A DNA stretch of 64,000 nucleotides from Coxiella-like endosymbiont (lineage in GTDB: Bacteria; Pseudomonadota; Gammaproteobacteria; Coxiellales; Coxiellaceae), in the NCBI RefSeq assembly GCF_030643785.1, contig NZ_CP094378.1, forward strand, positions 744,001 through 808,000, in the 5' to 3' direction. This document shows positions 19,658-30,599 of this stretch, one piece after another; within the stretch, counting starts at the first letter, position 1, and every line of letters starts with the position of its first letter. The position numbers were made by a program, and so were the translations under genes. The notes below the pieces were generated by a model. It saw nothing but the letters and a program-made list of their open reading frames with translations. It was not told the DNA's origin and ran no database searches.

Positions 19658-19924
19658 ATGAGAAAATCCACAAAATCAACTGCTCTTCAAAAAGCTGAAA
19701 TGGCAGTAAAAAAATTAAAGGTGCGATTGAAAAAAGCTGAGGCAAAAGTTAAAAAGGAATTAGAAAAGATAAGAAAATCAAGTAAAAAAGTAGAAAAAAG
19801 ACGAGATACGATACTGAATAAAAGAACACCAATGAAAACCGGAACAAAACGCAAAAAAAACATTACGAAGTCGGTTAAAGCTGGAAAAAAAATCGGGCGT
19901 TCGCATAAGAAAAGCTCTATTTAA
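19658..19924 (+). CDS. Small lysine-rich (histone H1-like) protein
   Basis: 88-residue protein made almost wholly of Lys, Ala, Glu, Arg, Thr and Ser, with a coiled-coil-like first half (KAEMAVKKLKVRLKKAEAKV) and a basic tail (TGTKRKKNITKSVKAGKK). AAGGAGG lies 5 bp before the ATG, and the gene follows the HU-like gene by 9 bp and ends just before a strong terminator. Composition and context suggest a nucleoid-compaction protein like the H1-homologous proteins reported in Coxiella small-cell variants. I infer this from composition and cannot prove identity. Confidence 0.7.
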   Translation: MRKSTKSTALQKAEMAVKKLKVRLKKAEAKVKKELEKIRKSSKKVEKRRDTILNKRTPMKTGTKRKKNITKSVKAGKKIGRSHKKSSI

Positions 19925-19949
19925 TTTCATTGGTAGCGGTTCTTCATTC

Positions 19950-19997
19950 AACGCCGATTGAGTTCGAGTCAGCTCTGAACTTAATCGGCGTTTTTTT
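19950..19997 (+). terminator. Rho-independent terminator
   Basis: ACGCCGATT (from 19951) pairs with AATCGGCGT (to about 19991), followed by seven T residues. It closes the HU/lysine-rich gene pair. Confidence 0.85.
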
Positions 19998-20189
19998 AAT
20001 ATCCTTATTATGTATTCGCTATCGCCATTATGTATTCGCTATTGTCACGAAAATTTTTTCGATCGGTTTCCTGACTTTTTTCTTTATTTATTTTCTTTAT
20101 TTATCGCCACTTAAATGAAAATCCGGCGCCTGCGCTCTCGTCTTCTTATTATCAATTGATAAACCCCATACCAGGTCGGAATAGACTTG

Positions 20190-20520
20190 GCTAAAAGATA
20201 AAGTTTAGTAAATTAAGGACATTGAATGAATATTTTATCGCAAGTTACGTAGCTTCGATTGCATAGCCCCTCCCTTCCTGATTTGGTGAAATAATTATGG
20301 TGAATTGGCGACGTCGATGAATGAAATTAATTTCCATTAGCTCCACCAGTCCAACTTTAAGATCTGCTTTGTCTTTAGTAATAAAACGCCTTTCAGATTG
20401 ATCATGAATGTGTTTAATATGCAGATCTTCTTCTAGCTCTATATATTGGATTCCTAAGGCTCTTCTTCAAACCAGTATGACATAATCGAAAAGTTATTAT
20501 TTAATTCCATAGACGAACTT
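20190..20520 (-). pseudogene. speG: Spermidine N-acetyltransferase SpeG, remnant
   Basis: The minus strand reads, with frame changes, SYWFEE, then [36 protein letters not shown] and [16 protein letters not shown], then FNVLNL. This matches GNAT-fold SpeG ([11 protein letters not shown], GLVELVEINxxHRRAEFQIIISP). Both ends are eroded and a stop interrupts it after the acetyl-CoA loop. Loss would remove polyamine detoxification by acetylation. Confidence 0.82.
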
Positions 20521-20754
20521 CAAATTTTCTTTTTCTAAGGCAGATATAAATCTTATTACCGAATAACATACAGCTCCTTGAGCTTGGGTGGTGAACGTAA
20601 TTTAAAGACTTGGCTTGGCTATGTTTTTATATAATTATATGAAATAATTAAAGATTTACCAACTGGAGTAGTATCTCAGCAATTCTGTTAGCTATTTTTT
20701 CTGGTTCTTTGAGCTTGTTTTAGTAGGATGATAAAGTTAAAAGAGGAGAACAAT

Positions 20755-21290
20755 AATGAAAATTTGGATGATAGCTGTATACTTTTTTCTGTATGCTCCT
20801 TTTTGCTTAAGTGCCCAATGGAGAACCTATTTCTAATCCGGAGTATCAATTTCAGGTAAGCTATCCTTCCTCTTTGAAAGATCCAAAAGGATTTTAGTAC
20901 GGCCTATCTTGTATAGGCAAAGGGTGGGGCATCGATATTTGTAACGACAATAATACGCAACAACACGTTCTTGTGGAAATTCAGCTTCAAAATACAAGAA
21001 GTACTATAAAGATGGAAAGGAATATTATTTATCAAGCTTTTGTGAGGGTAAGGTGAGCACTTTCTCTGAAGATCTCCTTAGAGGAATATTTATACGATTC
21101 TAAATCAAGGTAAATTTATATCTTTGAATATATTGAAACAGATTCACTTCGGAATTTAATCCCCAAGTATAAAGAAATCAGTAGGAAAAATCAAATTTTG
21201 GCTGAAGCAATAATTGATTACTTTCGAATTGACAAATTCAAATTAATAACTTTCGATATGGAACCGTCTATTGTAAATTGACTTTGAGTT
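20755..21290 (+). pseudogene. Unrecognised exported protein, remnant
   Basis: Starts with a good signal peptide (MKIWMIAVYFFLYAPFCLSAQ) after AAAGAGGAGAACA, but stops after about 26 codons. Other frames continue with NPEYQFQVSYPSSLKDPKGF and CIGKGWGIDICND. Pattern suggests a small secreted or periplasmic protein. No family recognised. Confidence 0.45.
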
Positions 21291-21311
21291 TATTTCGTGA
21301 GGTGAGACTAA

Positions 21312-21773
21312 AATGCTTATTGAGATTGGACAACCGGCCCCTAATTTTACTTTACAAACTGATGAAAGAGAATTTTTGTCGCTTAAAAACCTGAAGGGGA
21401 AAAAATTATTTTGTACTTTTATCCTAAGGATAATACTCCAGGATGCACAAAAGAAGCCTGCGGATTTCGTGATGTATGGTCTGATTTAATTAAGGCAGGA
21501 GCAACCATTCTTGGCATTTCAAAAGATAGCATTAAAACCCATCAATCTTTTAAGAAAAAATATAGTTTGCCTTTCCCTTTATTGTCCGATAAAGAAGGTG
21601 CTGTATGTGAACGATACGGTGTTATGTTTGATAAAAATCGTTTTGGAAAAAAATATAGAGGAATTGAACGTACCACCTTTCTTATTGATGAAAAGGGTAA
21701 CATTTCCGCTATTTGGTCCAAGGTTAAAGTAGAAAGCCATGCTTCAGAAGTTCTAAATGAAATTTTAAAATAA
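21312..21773 (+). pseudogene. bcp: Peroxiredoxin Bcp/PrxQ, one-base frameshift
   Basis: Thiol peroxidase. It starts MLIEIGQPAPNFTLQTDE at 21312. A run of six A at about 21399-21404 breaks the frame after LKNLKGKK. Seven A would restore KGKKIILYFYPKDNTPGCT. The rest (21411-21773) is intact: DNTPGCTKEACGFRD with the peroxidatic cysteine and a second cysteine five residues later, KKYSLPFPLLSDKEG and RTTFLIDEKGNI. Combined length about 153 residues, normal for Bcp. Unlike its neighbours it otherwise shows no decay, so it may be functional if the gap is an error. Confidence 0.88.
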
Positions 21774-21861
21774 GCTTGATGATTAGATAGATTCAATTAG
21801 AGAAAATGAATGTCTCAGATATTTCATAACTGTTTCCATTCGAGCACTGTGCCAATTTCTT

Positions 21862-23835
21862 TCGATGAATATTAAACTCTCTATCAAAAATCGATCTAAG
21901 ACTCAGAAAATTTTTGGGCAGAACAATCGGAGAAATACATTAGTTGAATACGGCGGGCATCGGGGGTCGAGTCTTAACGGGTGATTTTTTCGAAAATAAT
22001 GTCCGTTGGTTTCCGGGAGCATTTTCCGGGAGCATTATTGAATGCTTGTACGAATTGCATTGATCCCCTATCTCCCCGAGCGTACTAATCAAACTGCTAT
22101 TATATGGGAAGGGGACGACGATCCCTCGCAGTCGAGAAATGTAACTTATCATGAGTTGTATGAAGAAATTTGTCGTTTTGCCAACGGTCTAAAGAGATTA
22201 GGTGTTTCGAAAGGCCACCGTGTGTTTGTATTTACATGCCCATGATACTGGAAGTAGCGGTGTGGTAATGTTGGCCTTGCGCGCGTATCGGAGCGGTGCA
22301 TTCGGTCGTGTTTGTGGGATTTTCTCCGGAGAGTTTAAAGAAGAGGATTAACGATACTGAATGTTCTGTCATTGTAACCGTGTGCGTTAATCAGCGAGGA
22401 GGAAAAATTATACCCTTAAGGCCAACGTTGATAAAATTATTGATGAATGCTTTTCTATCAAGCATGTGATTCTGTCAAGCATGTGATCGTTAAGTCGGAC
22501 GAATCAGCGGATAAAAAGTAATATTCGGGATATTGAATATAAGATTTTGATTTCTACCGAAATCCCTGAATATCCTGCGGAACTTATGGAAGCTACAGAT
22601 CCATTTTTTATTTTATATACGTCTGGTTCGACAGGAAATGGTTCGACAGGAAACCTGAAGGGAATATTGCATATTCATGCAGGATATTTGTTATATGTAA
22701 CTATGACTTTTCAATTAGTTTTTAATTATCAAAAAATGATATTTTCTGGTGTACGGCAGATTAGATGGATTACGGGACATTCGTATTTGGTCTATGGTCC
22801 TTTAGCCAGCGGAGCAACAACGCTAATATTTTCAAGTATTCTGACTTACCCTGGGGGTCCTCTTCGTTATTAGAAGAAAGAGATTGATAATCATGAGATA
22901 AATATTTTTTATACAGCTCCAATAGCGATTTCGAGCATTAATGCGAAGAATCGGAGGAGGTTGTTAAACGAACCACAAGCCGTTCAGACCTTAAAGTTTT
23001 TAGGCACGGTAGGCGAGCCCATTGATCCAGAAGTTTGGGTTTGGTTATTACAATATCGTTGGAGAAAAACGTTGTCCTATTGTCGACATATGGTGGTAAA
23101 CAGAAACCGGCGGTATTATGATTGCCGATTTTCCGGGGAGGGAGTGAGTCACGCCTTTAAAACTTGGATCTGCGACATTTGCTTTTTTTTGGAGTGAGAA
23201 AGGGCAAAAATTAAAAGGAGAAGATCAGGCAATCTCATAAACTCAGCACTGTGGCTAGGGCAAATGCAAACTATTTATGGAGATCCAGAACGGTACAAAG
23301 CTACAAAACCACGTATTTTTCTCAATATCCTAGCATGTATATTATGCGGGAGATGGAGTTCACCGAGATTAGAACGATTTTTATTGGATTTGGGTGTATC
23401 GATGATGTGATCAACGTATCCGGAATCGATTGGATACAGATGAGATAGAAGGCGCTTTAGTGGCGCATTCTGATATTGCAGAAGCTGCGGTAGTTGATTT
23501 TCCTCATGATAAAGGCCAGGGTATTTTTTGCCTTTGTGATGCCTAAATTTGGAATAGTCCCTGATGATCGATGATCGTTTATCGACAGAATTAATTAATT
23601 TATAATTTAGTTCACAAAAAAAATTAATCCCATCGCAACACCAGATCGCATTCAATGGGCCAAAGACTTGCACTAAGATTTGATCAGGAAAAAATCATGA
23701 GACGTATTTTACGTAAAACAGTAAATAGGGAACTTGATAGTCTGGGAAATATTTCAACGTTAGCAAATCCGGAAGCTGTCCAAGCTATCGTTACTTCATA
23801 TAGTATGAATTGTTTCCTTGGTCCTGTGATTTAAA
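21862..23835 (+). pseudogene. acs: Acetyl-CoA synthetase, heavily decayed
   Basis: AMP-forming acetate:CoA ligase wreck spread over all three frames. It reads ENFWAEQSEKYI (about 21908), VRWFPGAF, PERTNQTAIIWEGDDDPSQS, YEEICRFANGLKRLGVSKG, then EYPAELMEATDPFFILYTSGSTG (about 22565-22640), GILHIHAGYLLY, TGHSYLVYGPLASGATTLIF, LGTVGEPIDPEVW, and finally SGKIMRRILRK, with the conserved lysine regulated by acetylation, and STLANPEAVQA before a stop near 23833. Several tandem duplications (22010-22037, 22453-22490, 22624-22653) add to the damage. At least ten frame breaks. Confidence 0.92.
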
Positions 23836-23839
23836 AAAT

Positions 23840-24395
23840 AGTGAACCTAAGGATGGTTCATTTAAAAATGTTGAGGTAGTTGCCTCGAATCAAAGCTTAT
23901 GGGATTTGATATAATTTATTTCCCGCCTATCCATCCAATTGGTCATTCAAATCGCAAAGGCAAAAATAATGCTCTAAGGGCTGCGTCCACCTACCCATTT
24001 AAAAGATCACCCTCAATGGTTCAAAGGTTCAAAATCTGTCCGGATGGAAGCTTTCAATATGTCGAAAATCATCCTAAAAATATGAAGACATTTATCCTTT
24101 TCATTTTGATACCGAGGATTAGAAATCTTTATGGAAAGAATGCAAAAAAATTTTATTATTTTGGATCAAGGAAGGAATCAAAATTTTTCGAGTAGATAAT
24201 CCCCACACTAAACCCTTCTTTTTTAGGAGTAGTTGATTTTCAAAATTAAATTAGAATATCTCATTAGAATATCCCGATGTTATCTTTCTAGCAGAGGTTT
24301 TTACACATCCTAAGATAATGTATTATTTAGCCAAACTAGGTTTTACTTAATGCTACATCTATTTTACTTGGCGGCATCTTAAAGAAATATCATCC
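23840..24395 (+). pseudogene. glgE: GlgE-like maltosyltransferase (GH13), fragment
   Basis: Reads [21 protein letters not shown] and NRKGKNNAL (about 23885-23970). After a deletion come YVENHPKNM / [12 protein letters not shown], then [14 protein letters not shown], which contains the GH13 catalytic nucleophile region ([10 protein letters not shown]), and VIFLAEVFTHPKIMYYLAKLGF across frames to about 24350. This is the maltose-1-phosphate alpha-1,4-glucan maltosyltransferase pattern. N- and C-terminal domains are missing. Loss removes this glycogen-like glucan pathway step. Confidence 0.78.
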
Positions 24396-24491
24396 TTAAA
24401 TTGCTGTAATTAATAAAGTGATTTATTTCAGTTAGATTTATAAATAATCCAAGGTTTTGTTCATCTGTTGAGAGACAAGTTTTTTTAATTA

Positions 24492-24659
24492 TTACTCTAT
24501 CTGTTGAGTTTCTTTTTTCCAAGATTCAAGAGACTTGGGGCTGTAGAAATGGCGAATATAATCGACACCTTTTACGGATAAGGCTGCCGATTTGGAAACC
24601 TCTCGGTTATAGGTAGCGTATTGGTATGAAGGAGCTTCTGTTTTTTCTCGACCATTCAT
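24492..24659 (-). CDS. Small intact ORF, 55 residues, unrecognised
   Basis: A clean 55-codon frame on the minus strand inside a decayed region: MNGREKTEAPSYQYATYN, then VSKSAALSVKGVDYIRHFYS and PKSLESWKKETQQIE. GGGAG lies 6 bp upstream of the ATG, a good ribosome-binding site. No signal peptide or membrane segment. It could be a surviving small gene or the C-terminal end of something larger. No family recognised. Confidence 0.4.
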   Translation of the reverse strand: MNGREKTEAPSYQYATYNREVSKSAALSVKGVDYIRHFYSPKSLESWKKETQQIE

Positions 24660-24739
24660 ATAATCTCCCGAAGAATTATTTTCAATCTAAATTATAGAAT
24701 AATTTTCTGTTCTAGAAGAGGTATCTATTTGCTAGATTT

Positions 24740-25760
24740 ATTAAAATTCGGTACCTTAATAAGTCTGAACATATCATGTTGTGACATAATTTGATTTTCT
24801 TTAGTGGGGTATGTCTGGGGAGAAATGAAGATAGGAGTAGTTACATGGAGTCCGCTGCAATCAGCTTCTATAAATACTGCGTTCTATTCCGTTCCTTTAG
24901 GAAGTAGGAGTTGAAGATCGGTTTCTGAAACTCCAATAGCCAAATTTATGGGTTTATATTTTATTCCATATGTGTAACGAAAATTTCTAGTTATTGAATT
25001 ATAAGCGATCCGAAGTGTTAGTTTTTTTAATTTTTCTCTATAAAAAATTTCTACTTTTTTGTCTGGCTCTTTTCTAAGAGCCGAAGAGGGCGATGACTAA
25101 TAATTCGTTCATAAAAAGGCAAGAAAGGAAAAGGATATTAACAGTGCCTGTGATAATTTATTAATAAAATGGTTTGAATTAGCAATATAAAATAACAATT
25201 TCTGGCCAGGTAATTCTTTAAAATAAAAATGAGAAGCATCTGGCAGAAAAAAATCTTCTCCGCTTTAGTTAACGATATATTTAGGTAGAGTGAATAATTT
25301 TTCACCATAAAATTGGTCAGACAAATAAGAAAAAATCCTCAATTTGTATTAATTTTAAATAATTTGAGTAAAAGGGATTCGTAGGATTGGAGAATTTCGG
25401 AATATTTTCTTTATAATAATCAATTAAAATAATCACTTAAGGTCAGTGGTGATCATAAGTTTTATATATGTGAGGAATTTGTTCCTTCATAATTGGAGGA
25501 AAGTTTTCTTTACTTTAGAATATAGATATTTAATTCATGTATCCAAACATTAGGAGAAATTATGTCTTTGGTTTTTAGATTCGGTCATGAAAGATAGGTA
25601 AAAAGATATTTATATTCTGTATAATTCGAAGTTCTGATATTTCCTATTTCTTTCCATTGCAATAGGACGAATAAATAATATTTGGTTGGTACATTCTAAA
25701 ACAGCATGAGAGGATGGTAGTTTAAAAAATCTAAAAAAGTGAACGCTTAACCGAATCCGA
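24740..25760 (-). pseudogene. PhoPQ-activated pathogenicity-related (PqaA-like) protein, remnant
   Basis: The minus strand around 25250-25190 reads KLFTLPKYIVN, EDFFLPDASHFYFKELPGQK and LLFYIANSNH, the core of the PqaA family of secreted alpha/beta-hydrolase-like proteins. Further downstream NLAIGVSETDLQLLLPKGTE and LHVTTPIFISPQTYPT follow in other frames, and upstream VVMLVPNQIIY and PIMKEQIPHIYKTY. Many stops. The function of PqaA proteins is poorly defined; in Salmonella a member is PhoP-regulated. Confidence 0.65.
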
Positions 25761-25914
25761 AAGTGGATTTTAAAGAAAAAATCAAAAGAAGGCTAATTAA
25801 AAATGGAACTCTTTTGGCTATGAGAATATTCTATAAATTAGTTTAATTTTATCAAGGAAAAATTTAATTCAATTCATTCGATTACCAGATAATCGAACTA
25901 TTAATTAGTATGTT

Positions 25915-26250
25915 TTAAATATAAAAAATATGGCTCCCAGTAGAAATAATCCAGCCAACAAAAAATTTAGATATAACTTTTGTCCCATATAATAAATAGA
26001 AAAATGAACGAAAACGGAAAAAGTAATAATTTCTTGGACGATTTTTAATTGCGCTAGAGTTAAACGCCCTTATCAAAACCGATCCGATTTGCTGGAACCT
26101 GAAACATATATTCAAAAAAGGCAATAAATTAAACTGATGATAATGAAAAATATGATTGGTTTAGAAGCAAAATTTCTTAGATGGGTATAACAGAAAAATT
26201 CATAAAAGAGTTAGAACATATAAGAAGACTAATAATAAGAAAAATATTTT
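25915..26250 (-). pseudogene. DUF486 (DMT-type) small membrane protein, remnant
   Basis: Across two minus-strand frames I read FEYMFQVPANRIGFDKG, then LKIIQEVITL-like residues and FCWLDYFYWEPYFLY near the end. The FEY-QVPANRIG-(F/Y) signature and the final AGLxLxGAVYFIFR-like end are typical of the roughly 115-residue DUF486 family of four-helix membrane proteins. Frame breaks at about 26080 and 26010. Confidence 0.68.
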
Positions 26251-26589
26251 TCATAAACTGTTTTATTTGATTAATATGATGGAGAAAATAAAATCCACTA
26301 GAGAGAATTCTTATTAAGGGAATGAAAAAACCTAAATAAAATCTTAATATGCTTTCCTACTGATAACACTCTCATAAACAAAATAGAGTATACTAAAATA
26401 TCTCAATTAATGGTTCAATATATTAGAAATATCCTTTCTTAATGAGCGTATAAAATCAAGAATTAGGAATTGAAAAATAAATTTTTTTCATTTTTAGGAC
26501 AAAAAATTGATAATATCTTATGATTCATTAAAATTTCTACCCTCTAAATTAGGATATTAAAGCCAGTTAAGTGGTTGGTGTGTTTTAAA

Positions 26590-27775
26590 AATATATTTTG
26601 AGAGAGAGTAATGTAAGTGCGACACTGGTATTAGGAACTTTTAATCTTATTATGCTAATTGCAGACTAAGTTAAAAATGTTTGTAACCTATCTGTTATAG
26701 GTTTTTTTAGTTCTTTAATTCTATATTTTATTATAGGAGATCTTTTTCTCAAACATCAATTACGAATAAATTTTTTCTAATTGGTGTCATTCTTTTTGTA
26801 TTTTTGGAAATAACTTTTTTTAATTTATTCAGAATTAAATTATTTACCAGATTCAGTAATTTTTGTGTTTTTACAGACTTGTTATTACCTTATAATTTTA
26901 TTATTTGCAAGTATTATCTAACTTTCTATAGGTAATGGGTGTCTCTCATTTCCTACCCCGGACACTTTTCCACATACTAAAGAGAGTATTTTACCGTTAT
27001 TAACTGGAATTATTTCTGCTTTTAGTAGCCAGGAAGTTTCCACTGTACATTTTAATGAAACCCATAAAATAAATAAAACTTATCTGATGGCGTTATTAAT
27101 CATTGTTATTCTAATATTGTTGATTTTTTTTACTTCTTTATCAATTTTTATTTTGGTTCTTTTAAGAAATTTAAATTTAACCTCATGTATTATTTAAGTA
27201 TTTTTTACATTTTTCGTCGTTTAAAATTTGAATTAGATTTTACCTATTTTTTCTTTGATGTTAGTCACTGGAGGGAATATGGGTGACATTAATAATTGTT
27301 TTATTTCGCCCATAAATAGATTGTTTTATACTTTTAAAGATAAGGAAATAAATTTTTTATTAGAAAGTATCAATCATAAAAATGTTCTGAGTATTTTATT
27401 AATTCTTCAAACTGTTATCATGAATTTTTTGCACTAACTTTTTTATTATTCCTGGAGTAAATGCATCCTATTTGTTATTAACTGCCTTAACTTCTTAGAT
27501 TTACATGTTAATATATATTTCATGTTTTCTTCAATCATTGGACTTCGCTTTCGTATGATTGAAAGACGTGATGGTTTCTTTATTCCTGTCGGGTCATTTG
27601 GGAGTGATTATCGTAGCCAGAAGTAGGTTGATCGCTTCTATACTAAATTTAGTGATAGGCTTTATTTCTCCGATTGTTGTTCATAATATTTTGCATTATG
27701 AAATTTTAAGTCTCTTTTCTCTTTTATTTATTTATATATTTAATTTCTGGAAAGTATCCTTTAGTTTTTAAGAAA
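26590..27775 (+). pseudogene. Amino-acid permease (APC superfamily, GadC-like), remnant
   Basis: Hydrophobic pieces in all frames: SATLVLGTFNLIMLIAD, then FPHTKESILPLLTGIISAFS with SQEVSTVHFNETHK (about 26965-27070), YLMALLIIVILILLIFF, VTGGNMGDINNCFISPI (about 27260), ALLILQTVIM, and RFRMIERRDGFFIPVG with VIIVARSRLIASIL (about 27550-27640). The order matches glutamate/GABA-antiporter-like APC members. Many frameshifts. It belongs to the run of lost nutrient transporters. Confidence 0.75.
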
Positions 27776-27779
27776 TTCT

Positions 27780-28340
27780 TACCATTTCGAAAAAATTGAC
27801 AGGTTAAATTAAAGCATTTAGAACTTTTTCTTAGGCTTTGTAAATACTGGATCAAAGATTAGGAATCCTTATCCGTCTTGCCTTGAAATTGATTGAGGTT
27901 GGAGTAAGTGAGAATATTTTAAAAAAATGTTTATTCACATTAACGAAAAAAATGATAAATTTTTATACATGTGTAATTTAAATGAGCTTCAGAATTTGAC
28001 AATCCAGGCGTACTCTTCAACTTCTGCCGTTCTTTACGTTGCTCCTTCCACCCAGCCTATTTCTTGTATCTATTCTCATGAGTCACATGTCGTAGAGCGT
28101 GGTGCGTTTTGTTACTCTAGGCAAAAGCTCCTATTCAAGCAAAACACAACTTTTAAAAATGAATTTCTTTAATAAAAAATAGTTTAAATTATCATGAAAT
28201 TATTGAACAATTATGACAGCATAGTAGCCAATAATAAATTAAAAATGGAGAAAACACGAAGTTTTAATCTTGTTATATCTAACTTGTCTTAGGATTATAT
28301 GCGTTATTTTTATTTTATAAATAAGTATTGCAAGTTTCCT
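27780..28340. other. AT-rich stretch without recognisable gene
   Basis: Contains an open frame at 27927-28172 (81 codons), but its composition and lack of homology signals suggest chance. Nothing else is identifiable. Confidence 0.4.
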
Positions 28341-28344
28341 CTAG

Positions 28345-29275
28345 TGTGATGGTCGAAAAGCTTATGCGCCAGTTCCACTTAAATGGTTTTGGATTTGGAA
28401 ATCTAGCTGCTTCTTTTTTACCACTATTTATAGGAGCAACTTTTAGTAAGACCTTTGTTAAATCGCTATAATCCACGATTATTTATCGCAGAAACTAATA
28501 CATCGTTCGGAAGAGCAGCCCTTCTTTTCGCACATGTCGACATTGAATTGTGCCTTGCTGGAACGTAGGTTAATTAGGATAGACATTTTTTGAGACACTG
28601 AGTTATTTAAAAATGACAGCCTTGTGACTTAAGTCGAAACAATTTTCAAAAGCAATGATCGCTGTAAAATGAGCGATTTCGTTTCGCTTTTAAAATAAAA
28701 ACACAATTGATTTTTAAATTCTGTATAGTGGATTGACTTTTTCGGCATTATCGGTATTAGGCGGTTTGTAGCGGAAAACGTTTAAGCAAACACTATTTCA
28801 TTTAGATAGACCTGAAGTAGCTTTAGTAACTTTATGTATGTTTTTAGGATTATCAGCTGTAAGTGCCGATTTTTTTGGGTTGGCTTTCTGGCCGATTAAA
28901 TCGCTATTTCACCATTATGTGGAGTGGACTCGTTCTTTCCTTAGTCTAATTGCTTACGGCTCTTTACTTATTTAGTTTTTGAATTTAGTTTGAAAGTATT
29001 TCTTTATTTTTATTTGGATTTAGCACTGGTGTATTTATGCAGGGATTTAGGGTAGGAAAATCCTTAAATTTCGTATGGCTTGTGTCTTAAATTATAGCTA
29101 TTATTAATATCACCGATGCTTTATTGAGTAATTTTTCTAAACCATTAGTGATAAAATTAATCGATTTTTTGGCATAGTAAGATGACTGACTGTACGTTTT
29201 TATTTGCTTATCTTCTTTTCATCTTTACTTATTTTTACTGCATTTATATCTGGTTTCAAATTTTTATTTTTATTC
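28345..29275 (+). pseudogene. Major facilitator superfamily transporter, remnant
   Basis: Reads SVMVEKLMRQFHLNGFGFGN and LAASFLPLFIGAT, the start of an MFS N-domain. After deletion come FHLDRPEVALVTLCMFLG, ILGWLSGRLNRYFTIMWSG (about 28870-28950), ISLFLFGFSTGVFMQGF, VGKSLNFVWLVS and IAIINITDALLSNF-SKPLVIKLIDF (about 29010-29180). This resembles the metabolite:H+ symporter type with a late GKLIDFL end. Stops and frameshifts throughout. Confidence 0.72.
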
Positions 29276-29388
29276 AGGAAATAAGGAAATAATATAATTT
29301 GAAAAAAGATTTATTCTTCTTTTAAGTAAATATTGAATATTTTTTTATTTTAATTTTATCTTAAATAAATGTAAAAAAAGATAAAAAC

Positions 29389-30470
29389 ATGAAAAAAATT
29401 ATTTTTTTAAATCATTGGAATTATGATGAATTTTTTGGTAAGAGTTTCAAGATCAGGAATCTAATCGATTCGTTGCCCTATTATTGGATTATTACTATCA
29501 GAAATTTCCTGAATCTATTAAGAAATATCTTTCTAAGATACTGTATTTTAAAGGAATTATTTAAAATAAACTAAGTTTATTTTTGTCATTGGACAAAAAT
29601 AAAGTTAAAAAAATTGTAGAGGAAGAAATCAAATTATTTATTCACGCAAAAAAATATTCGTATTATTTTTACGATGATTTTAATTTTTCCTTATCGAGAA
29701 AAATACTTGATGCTTATGGTATTCTTGGTCCAAGTTATGATCGCTTTCTCCTTATTGTAATAAATTTTTAATGAAAGATCGTCTTAAGTCAGATAATATT
29801 TCTATTTCTAAATATGAAGCTATTAATTTTTCTGATTATCTTTCTGATATTAAAGCTTATTACCAGAACCTTATTGAAAAAGTATTTCCAATATTGGTGA
29901 TAAAATTCTAAACAGGAACAAGAAGTGTTTTAAGTCAAAAAATAAATAATTATTTTGAATTTAAAAAATTTATTGTTAGCAATTCACTTTTGGATATTCC
30001 TTTTAAAACAGAAGAATTTATCGAAGGAACGCTTTATCATGTCGATCAGTTTTATCAGAATGGAAAAAATATATTCCATTTTTTCAATGGATTCATTCTC
30101 GTCATTGGGATTACCCTGAGTAGAAAAATTTTTTATCACTTCTGAAGAAAAAATTATATTTTTTGAGGTATCTCTGTGATTCCCAATGAGAGGTATAAAT
30201 AAATAGTATGTATTTTCAAATGAAATGAAATATCCCCACATTTCAACGCACGTTATTAGAACCAATGTGGCTAATACAACATGGTATTATTAAAAAATTA
30301 TATGAGCCTAATTTGAAAAGCTGCTATGAGATGCAATGGTTTTTAAAAAAGAATGGAACCCATGCTCGTTCTTCGATCTCTTTTTCTTATTTTCAATGAT
30401 GGATATTCCATTTTATGTGAAGACTTTGAAATATTGAAACAATATAAGCCTTTCCATTTAACTTCCGCCG
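29389..30470 (+). pseudogene. ATP-grasp domain enzyme, remnant
   Basis: Begins MKKIIFLNHWNYDEFF at 29389. Later blocks are AYGILGPSYDRF (about 29715), MKDRLKSDNISISKYEAINF in two frames (29771 on), DIKAYYQNLIEK, FKKFIVSNSLLDIPF and EEFIEGTLYHVDQFYQNGK (about 30005-30065), the latter typical of ATP-grasp carboxylate-amine ligases (VEEFI-G--YHVDG). The substrate is unknown. Frame breaks and lost C-terminal metal-binding part indicate a dead gene. Confidence 0.7.
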
Positions 30471-30599
30471 AGGAGTCTCAAAGATCTCCCTGACTTTGGC
30501 AAGCGATCGGTAAAGAATCATGGTATTCTAAAATAGAATAACTGTATTGACTTATTGCTTGACTATAGAGAATAAATAATGCAAGCAACAAACTTGGAG

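Noticed and set aside
19930-20118. Open frame of 62 codons with hydrophobic residues
   Set aside because: It starts in the terminator hairpin of the lysine-rich gene and has no homology signal. Its repeated LCIRYRHYVFAIV-type stretch comes from a short tandem duplication (ATGTATTCGCTAT).
27927-28172. 81-codon ORF in the graveyard
   Set aside because: No recognisable motif, no ribosome-binding site, and surrounded by noise; a chance frame is likely.
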